Assembly (NCBI RefSeq): GCF_030700285.1
Contig: NZ_JAUYZJ010000018.1
Coordinates: forward strand, 45,383-109,382
Length of the DNA stretch: 64,000 bases
Direction of reading: 5' to 3'
Source: Methylobacterium sp. NEAU K
GTDB lineage: Bacteria > Pseudomonadota > Alphaproteobacteria > Rhizobiales > Beijerinckiaceae
Shown piece after piece: positions 38,774 through 47,283 of the stretch. The translations under genes were made by a program, and so were the position numbers. Under the pieces are notes generated by a model. It was given only the letters and a program-made list of their open reading frames with translations, searched no databases and was not told the DNA's origin. Numbering within the stretch: the first letter of the stretch is position 1; each line of letters opens with the position of its first letter.

Positions 38774-40186
38774 ATGACCAGCCCGCGCACCCTCTACGAC
38801 AAGATCTGGGACGACCACGTCGTCGATGTCCAGCCGGACGGCACCAGCCTCCTCTACATCGACCGTCATCTCGTTCACGAAGTGACGAGCCCGCAGGCGT
38901 TCGAGGGACTCCGCGTGGCCGGCCGCAAGGTTCGGCACCCCGAGAAGACGCTGGCGGTGGTCGACCACAACGTCCAGACCTCCGACCGCTCGAAGGGCAT
39001 CGAGGATCCCGAGAGCCGGACCCAGCTCGAGGCGCTGGCCGAGAACGTGCGCGATTTCGGCATCGAGTTCTACGACGCCCTCGACCGGCGCCAGGGCATC
39101 GTCCACATCATCGGCCCGGAGCAGGGCTTCACGCTCCCCGGCCAGACGATCGTGTGCGGTGATTCGCACACCTCGACGCATGGCGCCTTCGGGGCGCTTG
39201 CCCACGGCATCGGCACCTCGGAGGTCGAGCATGTGCTCGCCACCCAGACGCTGCTGCAGAAGAAGGCCAAGAACATGCGCGTCACGGTGGACGGCACGTT
39301 GCCGGCCGGCGTGACCGCCAAGGACATCATCCTGGCGATCATCGGCGAGATCGGCACCGCAGGCGGCACCGGCCACGTGATCGAGTACGCCGGCGAGGCG
39401 ATCCGCGCCCTCTCGATGGAGGGGCGGATGACGATCTGCAACATGTCGATCGAGGGTGGCGCCCGTGCCGGGATGGTCGCGCCCGACGCCACCACATACG
39501 CCTACGTCAAGGACCGCCCGAAGGCCCCCAAGGGCGCGGCCTTCGACAAGGCGCGGGCCTACTGGGAGAGCCTGCTCACCGACGAGGGCGCGCAATTCGA
39601 CCGCGAGGTGCGCCTCGACGCCGCGAGCCTGCCGCCGATCGTCAGCTGGGGCACGAGCCCCGAGGACGTGATCTCGGTACGCGGCCGTGTGCCGGACCCG
39701 GCCGCGATCGCCGACGAGAACAAGCGGCAGTCGAAAGAGAAGGCGCTGGCCTACATGGGCCTGACCCCGGGCACGCCGATCACCGACATCACCCTGGACC
39801 GAGTGTTCATCGGCTCCTGCACCAATGGCCGGATCGAGGATCTGCGGGTCGTGGCCAAGATGGTCGAGGGCCGCAAGGTCCATGAGAGCGTCTCGGCCAT
39901 GGTGGTGCCGGGCTCCGGACTCGTGAAGGCGCAGGCCGAGGCCGAGGGCATCGACCGGGTGCTGAAGGCGGCGGGCTTCGACTGGCGCGAGCCGGGCTGC
40001 TCCATGTGCCTCGGCATGAACGCCGACCGGCTCAACCCGCTGGAGCGGTGCGCTTCCACGTCGAACCGGAATTTCGAGGGCCGTCAGGGCCATCGCGGAC
40101 GCACGCATCTGGTCTCGCCGGCGATGGCTGCGGCCGCTGCAGTGGCCGGCCGCTTCGTCGACATCCGGGATTGGCCGCAGGGCTGA
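38774..40186 (+). CDS. leuC: 3-isopropylmalate dehydratase large subunit
   Basis: LeuC, with LeuD, isomerises 2-isopropylmalate to 3-isopropylmalate in leucine synthesis using a 4Fe-4S cluster. The 470-aa product has [20 protein letters not shown] near the N-terminus, [20 protein letters not shown], and the cluster ligands in [13 protein letters not shown] and [29 protein letters not shown] is the usual C-terminal signature. leuD and leuB are not adjacent. The ATG at 38774 begins [15 protein letters not shown] tRNA-Leu gene lies 67 bp downstream. Confidence 0.97.
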   Translation: MTSPRTLYDKIWDDHVVDVQPDGTSLLYIDRHLVHEVTSPQAFEGLRVAGRKVRHPEKTLAVVDHNVQTSDRSKGIEDPESRTQLEALAENVRDFGIEFYDALDRRQGIVHIIGPEQGFTLPGQTIVCGDSHTSTHGAFGALAHGIGTSEVEHVLATQTLLQKKAKNMRVTVDGTLPAGVTAKDIILAIIGEIGTAGGTGHVIEYAGEAIRALSMEGRMTICNMSIEGGARAGMVAPDATTYAYVKDRPKAPKGAAFDKARAYWESLLTDEGAQFDREVRLDAASLPPIVSWGTSPEDVISVRGRVPDPAAIADENKRQSKEKALAYMGLTPGTPITDITLDRVFIGSCTNGRIEDLRVVAKMVEGRKVHESVSAMVVPGSGLVKAQAEAEGIDRVLKAAGFDWREPGCSMCLGMNADRLNPLERCASTSNRNFEGRQGHRGRTHLVSPAMAAAAAVAGRFVDIRDWPQG

Positions 40187-40194
40187 AATCCCGA

Positions 40195-40221
40195 TTGACG
40201 GGCCACGTCGGTCCGCATAAA
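40195..40221 (+). promoter_or_regulatory. Candidate sigma-70 promoter for tRNA-Leu
   Basis: TTGACG (40195-40200) and CATAAA (40216-40221) are separated by 15 bp, slightly short. The site lies about 32 bp upstream of the tRNA, just after the leuC stop. It is plausible but unproven. Confidence 0.45.
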
Positions 40222-40253
40222 CGGGGCCGTCGCCGGCTGAAGGCCGGTGGCGA

Positions 40254-40338
40254 GCCCAGGTGGCGGAATTGGTAGACGCGCTGGTTTCAGGTACCAGTCT
40301 TGCAAGAGGTGAAGGTTCGAGTCCTTTCCTGGGCACCA
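40254..40338 (+). tRNA. tRNA-Leu (CAG anticodon)
   Basis: The acceptor arm GCCCAGG pairs with CCTGGGC (40328-40334), followed by A and an encoded CCA (40336-40338). The anticodon stem CTGGT/ACCAG holds loop TTCAGGT, giving anticodon CAG at 40288-40290, which reads CUG. The D-arm (GGCGGAATTGGTAGACGC), a long class-II variable arm (TCTTGCAAGAGGT) and the T-arm GGTTCGAGTCC are all visible. The 85-nt length is normal for tRNA-Leu. Confidence 0.96.
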
Positions 40339-40850
40339 TCAGCCGCCTAAAGCGCTGATCCGCAACAAAGCAATTCCCTTGGTTTGATCGTTCGGATGGT
40401 TGCATCCGTTCGAGTCCGGCACCGAGATCGTCGACGCGAAGGACGGCAGCAGCGCGGCGCTGGGTCCTCGCCGGGCGCATCCACGGCGGCGCCGACCATG
40501 CTGCAGGGCCTCGAGAAGGTCGTCGCAGCGCAGGCATGGCAGGGGAAGATCCGGCAGGCGGTCCGAGCTACGGCACCGCATTCAGATCCCGATCGGGTCG
40601 CCCCGGAATGGGCCTACATGGTGCGGCGATTGCAGCCGTTCGTGCCGCTGCGGATCGACCGGGGCCGTGCTCAAGCCTGTCCCGACAAGCAGCGTCGTGC
40701 CGCACATCAGCAGGACGGCCGTTCCGGCTGCCGCCTATGACCTCGCACTCTGAGCCGGATCGCCCCGACTCCCACGCGGTCGCGTGAAGGTCGGGGCCAG
40801 GGCCCACAGCGCACTCCGGCATCGCTGCCCCGCGCGACAGGCGGCGTCCC
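40339..40850. other. Gene-poor region downstream of tRNA-Leu
   Basis: The 512 bp hold several overlapping open frames on both strands but none with a convincing start, ribosome-binding site or recognisable product. At 40408-40417 the T-arm core GTTCGAGTCC of the tRNA recurs and is followed by GGCACC, which recalls the tRNA 3' end. This may be a trace of a past integration at the tRNA, or chance. No integrase is present. Confidence 0.4.
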
Positions 40851-41105
40851 CTACCGAGCTGCGCTGGCGGCGTGGAGCCAGCCGAAATCGACTGGGTAGC
40901 CAAGGCCGTGAAGCATCTTGACCCGCTTCCACGAGGCCGAACGGGCAGAGGCCTCGTCCTGGCCGGCCTCGACCTCCGCGGCTTCCATGTCCTGAAGTTC
41001 ACGGGTCAGTTCCTCGCGGAGGCCGGCCGCCTTCATGGCGCCGAGCGCAGCCGTGAACGCCCGCTCGGTAATTTTCACCTGGTCGCAAATCTGACGCACG
41101 CTCAT
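40851..41105 (-). CDS. Small hypothetical protein (84 aa)
   Basis: The product MSVRQICDQVKITERAFTAA is followed by a Glu/Ala-rich helix (LREELTRELQDMEAAEVEAG) and a basic/aromatic end (YPVDFGWLHAASAAR). It looks soluble and helical; the opening could form a helix-turn-helix-like bend, but that is speculation. AGGA lies a few bases upstream of the ATG at 41105. The family is not recognised. Confidence 0.4.
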   Translation of the reverse strand: MSVRQICDQVKITERAFTAALGAMKAAGLREELTRELQDMEAAEVEAGQDEASARSASWKRVKMLHGLGYPVDFGWLHAASAAR

Positions 41106-41239
41106 CAGTCCTGAGCCCTCTGATATTGCAGATGGACTGCCGCTTCGCAGTCTCCAGACTCCTATCATCCCAGGATGCCCCATGGACGTACGTCTTTGGG
41201 TCAGACGGGTTTCGTATCCACCGGGATAAAGCCGCCGGC

Positions 41240-41443
41240 TCACTTCAGCGACAGCGAACCGAGGCGACGCGTCGCACGACGCCACCGCCGCTTCCGTCCG
41301 AATATCCTGCGCGGGTCGGCGAGCCGCGTTTCGAGGTCATCCTTGTGGATGATCCCGGGCTGTACGGTGGCGGCGATCGCGACCAGTGCGGCCGAGCCGA
41401 CCAGCGCGACCATTGCTGCACCCCAGAACAAACTCTCGAACAT
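41240..41443 (-). CDS. Small hypothetical membrane protein (67 aa)
   Basis: The product MFESLFWGAAMVALVGSAAL continues hydrophobic into VAIAATVQPGIIHK, then becomes strongly basic (RRIFGRKRRWRRATRR). This gives one membrane helix with a positively charged cytoplasmic tail. GGAAG lies about 6 nt before the ATG at 41443. The family is not recognised. Confidence 0.45.
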   Translation of the reverse strand: MFESLFWGAAMVALVGSAALVAIAATVQPGIIHKDDLETRLADPRRIFGRKRRWRRATRRLGSLSLK

Positions 41444-41736
41444 TTGGTACTTCCGGCAGGCGTCAGTCTCCAATAGACTCGAAGTCTGATTGAAATTGCG
41501 GCCAAAGCTAGACCGTGCAGCATATTTTGCACGCTATTCAGTATCGGCCGGCGCCGCGCGTTGAAGGTCGCGCCGCCTCGACAGCTGTTCAACGCTCCGT
41601 TCCGGACGCCGAATACCGGTCCGCGGCGCGAAGGCGAATCGCCCTATGGCGGTGTGCCCGGACGTCCTTGCGCTGGATCAAGGCGCATGGCGCCGTTCGC
41701 AGGAAGATTCGTCCGCGCCGCAACAGGGGCCGAGCG

Positions 41737-41952
41737 ATGCGAACCTATATCGTCACCTTCTACAAGACCGTTTCCGACGATACCGGCCATGATCACCATG
41801 TCCTGCAGCGGCAGGTCGCAGTCCGCGCCCAATCGGACGTGTCCGCCGAGTGGCAGGCGAAGGCGATGCTCTGCGAGCACGCGCGGGTCATCGACTGGCG
41901 GCTGCGGGCGGACACCTGCGAGGTCGCCGCGGCTCCGCATCTCGCAGCGTGA
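41737..41952 (+). CDS. Conserved small hypothetical protein (71 aa)
   Basis: The product MRTYIVTFYKTVSDDTGHDH (then HVLQRQVAVRAQS) is soluble, with a His-rich segment DDTGHDHHVLQ that might bind a metal. A run with one Cys (AMLCEHARVIDWRLRADTCE) follows. AGGGGC lies a few bases upstream of the ATG at 41737. I recall similar 70-aa proteins in Methylobacterium, without known function. Confidence 0.6.
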   Translation: MRTYIVTFYKTVSDDTGHDHHVLQRQVAVRAQSDVSAEWQAKAMLCEHARVIDWRLRADTCEVAAAPHLAA

Positions 41953-42217
41953 GGCCCCGATCCTGAGCCCCGATCCGGCCGGGCCGGTAGATGAGCCGGG
42001 CCGGAACTTGGCAGACAGGATCGGGCGCGTCGGTCCCGGCAGGCAGGCTGGGCGATTTACGAAGCATTCATACTTCCGGTGTCCCCTGGCACTCGATCGT
42101 GAGCGATCCCCGGCCCGACCGCATCGGGCTGGCGGCTCCAGCCTTTGGGATCGTGATCCTTTCGACGAGCGGCCCTCCACTTCGTCGAGAGGCAGCCGGG
42201 ACGGGGATACGCAAGCC

Positions 42218-42385
42218 ATGCCGAGCAGGACCGACAAGGAGCCTAACGAACCGATCCTGGAGTTGTGGCGAATCCTGGCGTTGGCACTGATCGTCGCCGC
42301 CGGGATGCTGTTCGTCCACCTGATCGTTCCCGCCGAGGCCGAAGCCTCCAACCAACCGTCGGGCGCAGCCGCGACGGTTCGGTAG
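42218..42385 (+). CDS. Small hypothetical membrane protein (55 aa)
   Basis: The product begins MPSRTDKEPNEPILELWR and then has one hydrophobic helix, ILALALIVAAGMLFVHLIVP, and an Ala-rich end. No strong ribosome-binding site is visible. Neighbouring gaps (41,953-42,217 and 42,386-42,670) contain nothing I can support. Weak call. Confidence 0.35.
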   Translation: MPSRTDKEPNEPILELWRILALALIVAAGMLFVHLIVPAEAEASNQPSGAAATVR

Positions 42386-42670
42386 CCGGCAGGATCCGCG
42401 GGGCCGAGGCCACAGGGCCGCCGGAGCCCAGGACACCATACCGGCGGCGTCAAACCGATCAGCCAGCCGACGGCCCGGGCGGCGCGGCCGCATTCGGCTG
42501 GGCGCCGCAGATCAGGACAGCCACCCGCGGAAGCGCGTAATCCGAAATCAGTAAGTTACTTCGGCGCGCCCAGTCGCAGGCCGCAACTATAGAAATCACA
42601 AGCAGTCAAGGTCGACATCGCGCGTTCGCCGCGGAGGCCCGCTGGACGCGGACCGGCCAAGGCGCGACAC

Positions 42671-43546
42671 CTACTGCATCGGCAGCGGCAACGCCTCGAC
42701 GGCGATCTCGCCGATCCCGCGAGCCGCGAGCGAGGCGCGCAGCGGCGCGGTCAGGCAGGTCCCGGCCGTGAAGGCGCCGTGCACGCTCGCGTCCCGGGCC
42801 GCATCACGCGGGGCCCCGCCGATCAACTGCACCACCCGCCGCGCGATGGCCGGGGCCGGGTCGATCCAAGCCACCGGCCAGGGCGCGAGGGCCTCGAGGC
42901 GCGGCAGCAGCAGGGGATAATGGGTGCAGGCGAGGCAGACCACGTCGGTGCGCCGCCCGTCCGGCTCCGCCACGAAGCAGGGAGCGATCTCGGCGGCCAG
43001 GGTGGCGTCGTCCACGGGCGTACCGGCCAGTTCGGCTTCGGCGAAGCCCGCGAGGTTCGGCGAGCCCACCAGGGTGACCGCGCAGGACCCCGCATAGGTC
43101 GCGATCAGGTTGTGGGTGTACGAGCGCGCCACCGTGCCGGGGGTGGCGAGCAGGGAGACGAGCCCCGAACGTGTTGCCTCGGCGGCTGGCTTGATCGGCG
43201 GCACCACGCCGACGAACGGGGTGGCGAAGCGCTGGCGCAGAGCCGGCAGCACGAGGGTCGAGGCGGTGTTGCAGGCGATCACGACCAGATCGGGCCGGTG
43301 CGTCGCGACGAGCTGCTCCATCACGGTCAGGACCCGGGCGACGAGGGTCGCCTCGCCGAGCCGCCCGTACGGGAAAGCGGCGTCGTCGCCGGCATATATG
43401 TAGCGGGCATCGGGGCGGGCGCGGCGCACAGCGTCGAGGACGGTGAGACCGCCCAGGCCGGAATCGAAGACCAGGATCGTCGGCTCCGGCGCGCCCCTGA
43501 ACGCCGCAGGGGCCAGGCTGGCCCCGGCCATCAGATCGATCCGCAT
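42671..43546 (-). CDS. murI: Glutamate racemase
   Basis: MurI makes D-glutamate for peptidoglycan. The 291-aa product has the two catalytic Cys in context, VVIACNTASTLVLPAL (near residue 93) and VVCLACTHYPLLLPRL (near residue 207). The opening FDSGLGGLTVLDAVRRARP carries the conserved Asp-Ser, and GDDAAFPYG is the substrate loop. The N-terminus is about 20 residues longer than in short homologues. The ATG at 43546 encodes MRIDLMAGAS. It is divergent from egtB across a 266-bp spacer. Confidence 0.95.
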   Translation of the reverse strand: MRIDLMAGASLAPAAFRGAPEPTILVFDSGLGGLTVLDAVRRARPDARYIYAGDDAAFPYGRLGEATLVARVLTVMEQLVATHRPDLVVIACNTASTLVLPALRQRFATPFVGVVPPIKPAAEATRSGLVSLLATPGTVARSYTHNLIATYAGSCAVTLVGSPNLAGFAEAELAGTPVDDATLAAEIAPCFVAEPDGRRTDVVCLACTHYPLLLPRLEALAPWPVAWIDPAPAIARRVVQLIGGAPRDAARDASVHGAFTAGTCLTAPLRASLAARGIGEIAVEALPLPMQ

Positions 43547-43812
43547 GGAAACCCTGGACTCCGCGATGAGCGTCTCGAATCTCGGTGCCGAGAGTTAAGG
43601 CCGTGTCACTGCGGCAAGAGAAAGACCCGCGATCCCCAACCGATCTTGTTAACGGTCGTCACCCGACACGCGAACGGGCCGACCGGGGACATGAGGGAGG
43701 CGGAATCTCCTGCGGAGGTTGTCTGACCCCGACGGGGACTTATCTTCCTCGCCCGGGCCCGGCGCCGATGAGACGGTTCCAGGACGGGCTCGAAAAGAGG
43801 AAGGATCCGCGC

Positions 43813-45081
43813 ATGGCAGCGACGGCGGCACTCCGCTCAGGCGACGCGCGCGCGCAGGCGGCGCCGGCCTTCCCGCCGCCGCCCGTGACAGCCCGGCCGA
43901 TCGACCGCGCGGCCTGGATCGGCGCCTACCGCCATGTCCGGTGCGAGACCGAGCGACGCGCCGCGCCGCTCTCTCCGGAGGACCAGCAGGTCCAGTCGAT
44001 GGCCGATGCCAGCCCGACCAAGTGGCATCGCGCGCACGTGACCTGGTTCTTCGAGCAGTTCCTGCTCCGCGAGCATCTGCCGGGCTACGCCATCTACGAC
44101 GAGCGCCTGCACTACCTGTTCAATTCTTACTACGTCGCGGCCGGCCCGCGTCAGCCGCGCATCCAGCGGGGCATGATCACCCGTCCGACCATGGCGGAGG
44201 TGACGGCCTACCGGGCCCATGTCGACCGGGCCGTGGAAGCGCTTCTGGGCGAGGCGTCCGACAGCGCACTGGACGGCCTCCTGCCGATCCTCGAGATCGG
44301 CCTGTATCACGAACAGCAGCATCAGGAGCTCCTGCTCACCGATATCCTGCACGCCTTCGCGCAGAACCCGCTGAACCCGGTCTATGACTCCGATTGGCGC
44401 TTCCCCGGAGCCTCGGCGAAGGCAGGCCGCGCCGCGCTTGCTCGCGGTGTCGCCTGGATCGGGCATACGGGCGACGGATTCTCGTTCGACAACGAGTCGC
44501 CCCGCCACGAGGCGCTGATCCTGCCCGGCCGGATCGACAAGGCCCTCGTTACGAACCGTCAATGGCTCGCCTTCATGGAGGATGGCGGGTACGCCAAGCC
44601 CGAGCTGTGGCTCTCGGACGGGTGGTATGCCGGCCAGGGCGAGGCCTGGGAGGCGCCCGGCTACTGGCGCCGGGACGGCGACGGCTGGGCGATGATGACC
44701 CTCGGCGGGCTGCGGCCGGTGGAGCTCGACGCCCCCGTGACCCATGTCAGCTACTACGAGGCCGACGCCTATGCCCGCTGGGCCGGCCGCGTCCTGCCGA
44801 CGGAGTTCGAGTGGGAGGTCGCGGCCCGGGACGGTGCCCTGCCGGACGCGTTCGGGCTCGTCTGGCAATGGACCCGCAGCGCCTACGTGGCCTATCCGGG
44901 CTACCGGCCGCTCTCCGGGGCCCTCGGCGAGTACAACGGCAAGTTCATGGCCAACCAGTTCGTGCTGCGCGGCTCCTCCGTCGCCACCCCCGAGGGCCAT
45001 GCAAGGCTGCCGTACCGCAACTTTTTCTATCCTCACCAGCGCTGGCAGTTCACCGGCCTGCGCTTGGCCGACGCCGCCTGA
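43813..45081 (+). CDS. egtB: Ergothioneine biosynthesis sulfoxide synthase EgtB
   Basis: EgtB couples hercynine to a cysteine-containing thiol using O2 and non-heme iron. The 422-aa product has an N-terminal DinB-like domain with the iron-binding His set: KWHRAHVTWFFEQF and EIGLYHEQQHQELLLTDI (HxxxH). The C-terminal formylglycine-generating-enzyme-like domain contains ESPRHEALI, VTNRQWLAFMEDGGY, RWAGRVLPTEFEWE and LRGSSVATP. The ATG at 43813 has AGGAAGG upstream; an ATG at 43768 is in frame. egtD starts 19 bp after its stop. Confidence 0.95.
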   Translation: MAATAALRSGDARAQAAPAFPPPPVTARPIDRAAWIGAYRHVRCETERRAAPLSPEDQQVQSMADASPTKWHRAHVTWFFEQFLLREHLPGYAIYDERLHYLFNSYYVAAGPRQPRIQRGMITRPTMAEVTAYRAHVDRAVEALLGEASDSALDGLLPILEIGLYHEQQHQELLLTDILHAFAQNPLNPVYDSDWRFPGASAKAGRAALARGVAWIGHTGDGFSFDNESPRHEALILPGRIDKALVTNRQWLAFMEDGGYAKPELWLSDGWYAGQGEAWEAPGYWRRDGDGWAMMTLGGLRPVELDAPVTHVSYYEADAYARWAGRVLPTEFEWEVAARDGALPDAFGLVWQWTRSAYVAYPGYRPLSGALGEYNGKFMANQFVLRGSSVATPEGHARLPYRNFFYPHQRWQFTGLRLADAA

Positions 45082-45100
45082 CGCGCCCCGGAGCCCCCCT

Positions 45101-46075
45101 TTGACCGTCAAGCCCACCTTCCCCGACGCGACACCGGTCGCGCTGGAAACAGCCGAGCTGGCCTTTCTCGCCGACGTGCGGGACGGTCTCTCCCGTCCGC
45201 AGAAAGCGCTCTCGCCGAAATACTTCTACGATGCCGCAGGCTCGGCCCTGTTCGAAGCGATCACGCGGCTGCCGGAATACTATCCGACCCGCACGGAGAT
45301 CGGCATCCTGGACAGGAGCGGGCCGGAAATGGCGGCACTTCTGCCGGCCAAGGCAGCCCTGGTCGAATTCGGCAGCGGCTCGACGGCCAAGCTCCGGAGA
45401 TTGCTGCGGCACCTCGACAAGCTCGCGGCCTACGTCCCGGTGGACGTCTCCGGCGAGTTCTTGCGCGCGCAGGCCGAGACCCTGAGCGGCGACTTCCCGC
45501 ATCTGCGGGTCGAGCCGGTGGTGGCCGACTTCACCCGCGACTTCGACCTGCCCGAAACCCTGAGCGGGATGCCGCGGGCCGGCTTCTTCCCCGGATCGAC
45601 CATCGGCAATTTCGAGCCGGCGGAGGCCGAAGACCTGCTGCGGCGGTTCGGGCGGATCCTGGGGGTGGGCGCGCACATGATCGTGGGCGTCGACCTCGTG
45701 AAGGATGCGGCGACCCTGGAGAATGCCTACGACGACGCCCAGGGGGTGACGGCGGCCTTCAACCTCAATCTCCTGACGCGGATCAACCGGGAACTCGCCG
45801 GCCGGTTCGACCTCGACAGCTTCGCGCACAGGGCCGTGTTCAACGCGGATGCGTCGCGGATCGAGATGCATCTCGTCGCCCGGGACGCGCAGGCGGTGCG
45901 CGTGGGCTCCGATACCTTCGCGTTCGAGGCCGGCGAGACGATCCATACCGAGAGCAGCTACAAGTACACGGTCGAGACCTTCCGGGCGCTTGCGGAACGG
46001 GCCGGCTGGACGTGGCTCCAGGTCTGGACGGATCCGGAGGGGCTGTTCTCGGTCCACGCTCTCCGGCAGGATTAG
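45101..46075 (+). CDS. egtD: L-histidine N-alpha-methyltransferase EgtD
   Basis: EgtD trimethylates histidine to hercynine with SAM, the step before EgtB. The 324-aa product has the family opening PKYFYDAAGSALFEAITRLP and EYYPTRTEIGIL, the SAM site VEFGSGSTAKLRRLL, FFPGSTIGNF, and the C-terminal substrate site IHTESSYKYTVETF with HAL near the end. The start is TTG at 45101, with GGAG upstream; no ATG is suitably placed. It is 19 bp after egtB. egtA, egtC and egtE are absent, as in many bacteria with the two-gene core. Confidence 0.95.
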   Translation: MTVKPTFPDATPVALETAELAFLADVRDGLSRPQKALSPKYFYDAAGSALFEAITRLPEYYPTRTEIGILDRSGPEMAALLPAKAALVEFGSGSTAKLRRLLRHLDKLAAYVPVDVSGEFLRAQAETLSGDFPHLRVEPVVADFTRDFDLPETLSGMPRAGFFPGSTIGNFEPAEAEDLLRRFGRILGVGAHMIVGVDLVKDAATLENAYDDAQGVTAAFNLNLLTRINRELAGRFDLDSFAHRAVFNADASRIEMHLVARDAQAVRVGSDTFAFEAGETIHTESSYKYTVETFRALAERAGWTWLQVWTDPEGLFSVHALRQD

Positions 46076-46200
46076 GGCGCTTCCGATCGAAGCGGCTCCC
46101 GGTCCCGCGCAGCGATGCCGTCGCCTCGGAGGCTGATGAGCGAGGTCGAGCGATCTGGGCCTGCCGCCGTGGCCGTGGAGACGGGGTGAAGGACGCCCGG

Positions 46201-47277
46201 ATGCGTTTCAGCCCGCGCTGGTTCTACCTCGTGGCGCCCGGTCTGGGCGCGCTGGCCGGCTTGCTCTACGGTTCGATCTTCGCGGTCGGCCCCCTGACGG
46301 GTTCGGCGATCCGCGGCGCGATCATCGGCGCGCCGATCCTGCTTTACGAGCGCAGGCTGCTGCTTCCGGCGATGCGCGAGCGCGTGCGCCAACTGGCGAC
46401 CCCTTTGTTCCTGATCGCCACCGTGGCGATCTACGTGGGGATGATCATCGCGGGCAACGCGGCCGCCAGCACCGTGCTGAACCGACTGTTCCGCTTCATG
46501 TACAGCGAGCGGAACGCGATGCTGATGTCGCAATCCGGCCTGCTCTACGCCCTCGGCGCCTCGGCCGTCGCGGTGTTCGTGTTCCGGGTCCGGGACCTGA
46601 TAGGACCGGGGGTCTTCGCCAACCTGCTGATCGGGCGCTATCACCGGCCGATCAGCGAGGAGCGCGTCTTCCTGTTCCTCGACGTGACCGGCTCGACGCG
46701 CTTCGCGGACCGTCACGGCGACCGCGCGGCCCAGGCCTATCTCGGGCAGGTGTTCAACGCGCTGGCGCTGCCGGTCTCACGCGCGCGGGGCTCGATCGAC
46801 GACTATATCGGCGACATGGCCCTGGTCACCTGGACGATCGAGCGAGGCACCCGCGACGCGGCCTGCCTGCGCTGCGTCTTCGATTTCGCAGCGCGGCTCG
46901 CCGAGGATGCCGCCGCCTGGACGGAACGCTTTGGGCAGGTCCCGGAATTCCGCGCCGCCCTCCATTGCGGCTCGGTGGTCACGGCCGAGATCGGGCTGGA
47001 GCGTCACAAGATCGCGTATTTCGGCGATGTCGTGAACACGACCGCGCGTCTGGAGAGCCTGTCGAAGACCCTCGGCGTCCACGTCCTCGTATCGGCCGAT
47101 CTCCTCGATCGCATCGGCCGGCTGCCGGACGATCTCGTGGCGGAGGGCCTGGGTCGCCACAGCCTGCGGGGCCGCGACGAGCCCCTGGCGGTCGCCGCGA
47201 TCACGCAGCGGGCGGCCGCCCCCATGCCGACCTCGACAATCCTTTCGCGCGCGGCACAACCACCCGGTCTTCGCTGA
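46201..47277 (+). CDS. Membrane class III adenylate/guanylate cyclase
   Basis: The 358-aa product has about four N-terminal membrane helices (FYLVAPGLGALAGLLYGSIF, TPLFLIATVAIYVGMIIAG, GLLYALGASAVAVFVF) and a class III catalytic domain at residues about 155-340. The two metal Asp are visible at Asp161 (LFLDVTGSTRFAD) and Asp205 (DDYIGDMALVTW). The transition-state Asn/Arg pair is in FGDVVNTTARLESLS, and the Asp before VVN suggests ATP as substrate. The start may instead be GTG at 46186. It follows egtD at a 125-bp distance, and a link to ergothioneine is not implied. Confidence 0.88.
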   Translation: MRFSPRWFYLVAPGLGALAGLLYGSIFAVGPLTGSAIRGAIIGAPILLYERRLLLPAMRERVRQLATPLFLIATVAIYVGMIIAGNAAASTVLNRLFRFMYSERNAMLMSQSGLLYALGASAVAVFVFRVRDLIGPGVFANLLIGRYHRPISEERVFLFLDVTGSTRFADRHGDRAAQAYLGQVFNALALPVSRARGSIDDYIGDMALVTWTIERGTRDAACLRCVFDFAARLAEDAAAWTERFGQVPEFRAALHCGSVVTAEIGLERHKIAYFGDVVNTTARLESLSKTLGVHVLVSADLLDRIGRLPDDLVAEGLGRHSLRGRDEPLAVAAITQRAAAPMPTSTILSRAAQPPGLR

Positions 47278-47283
47278 GACCTG

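Noticed and set aside
40384..40753. Overlapping plus-strand frames of 117-118 codons after tRNA-Leu
   Set aside because: No ribosome-binding site, Arg/Cys-biased products and mutual overlap in different frames; no family recognised.
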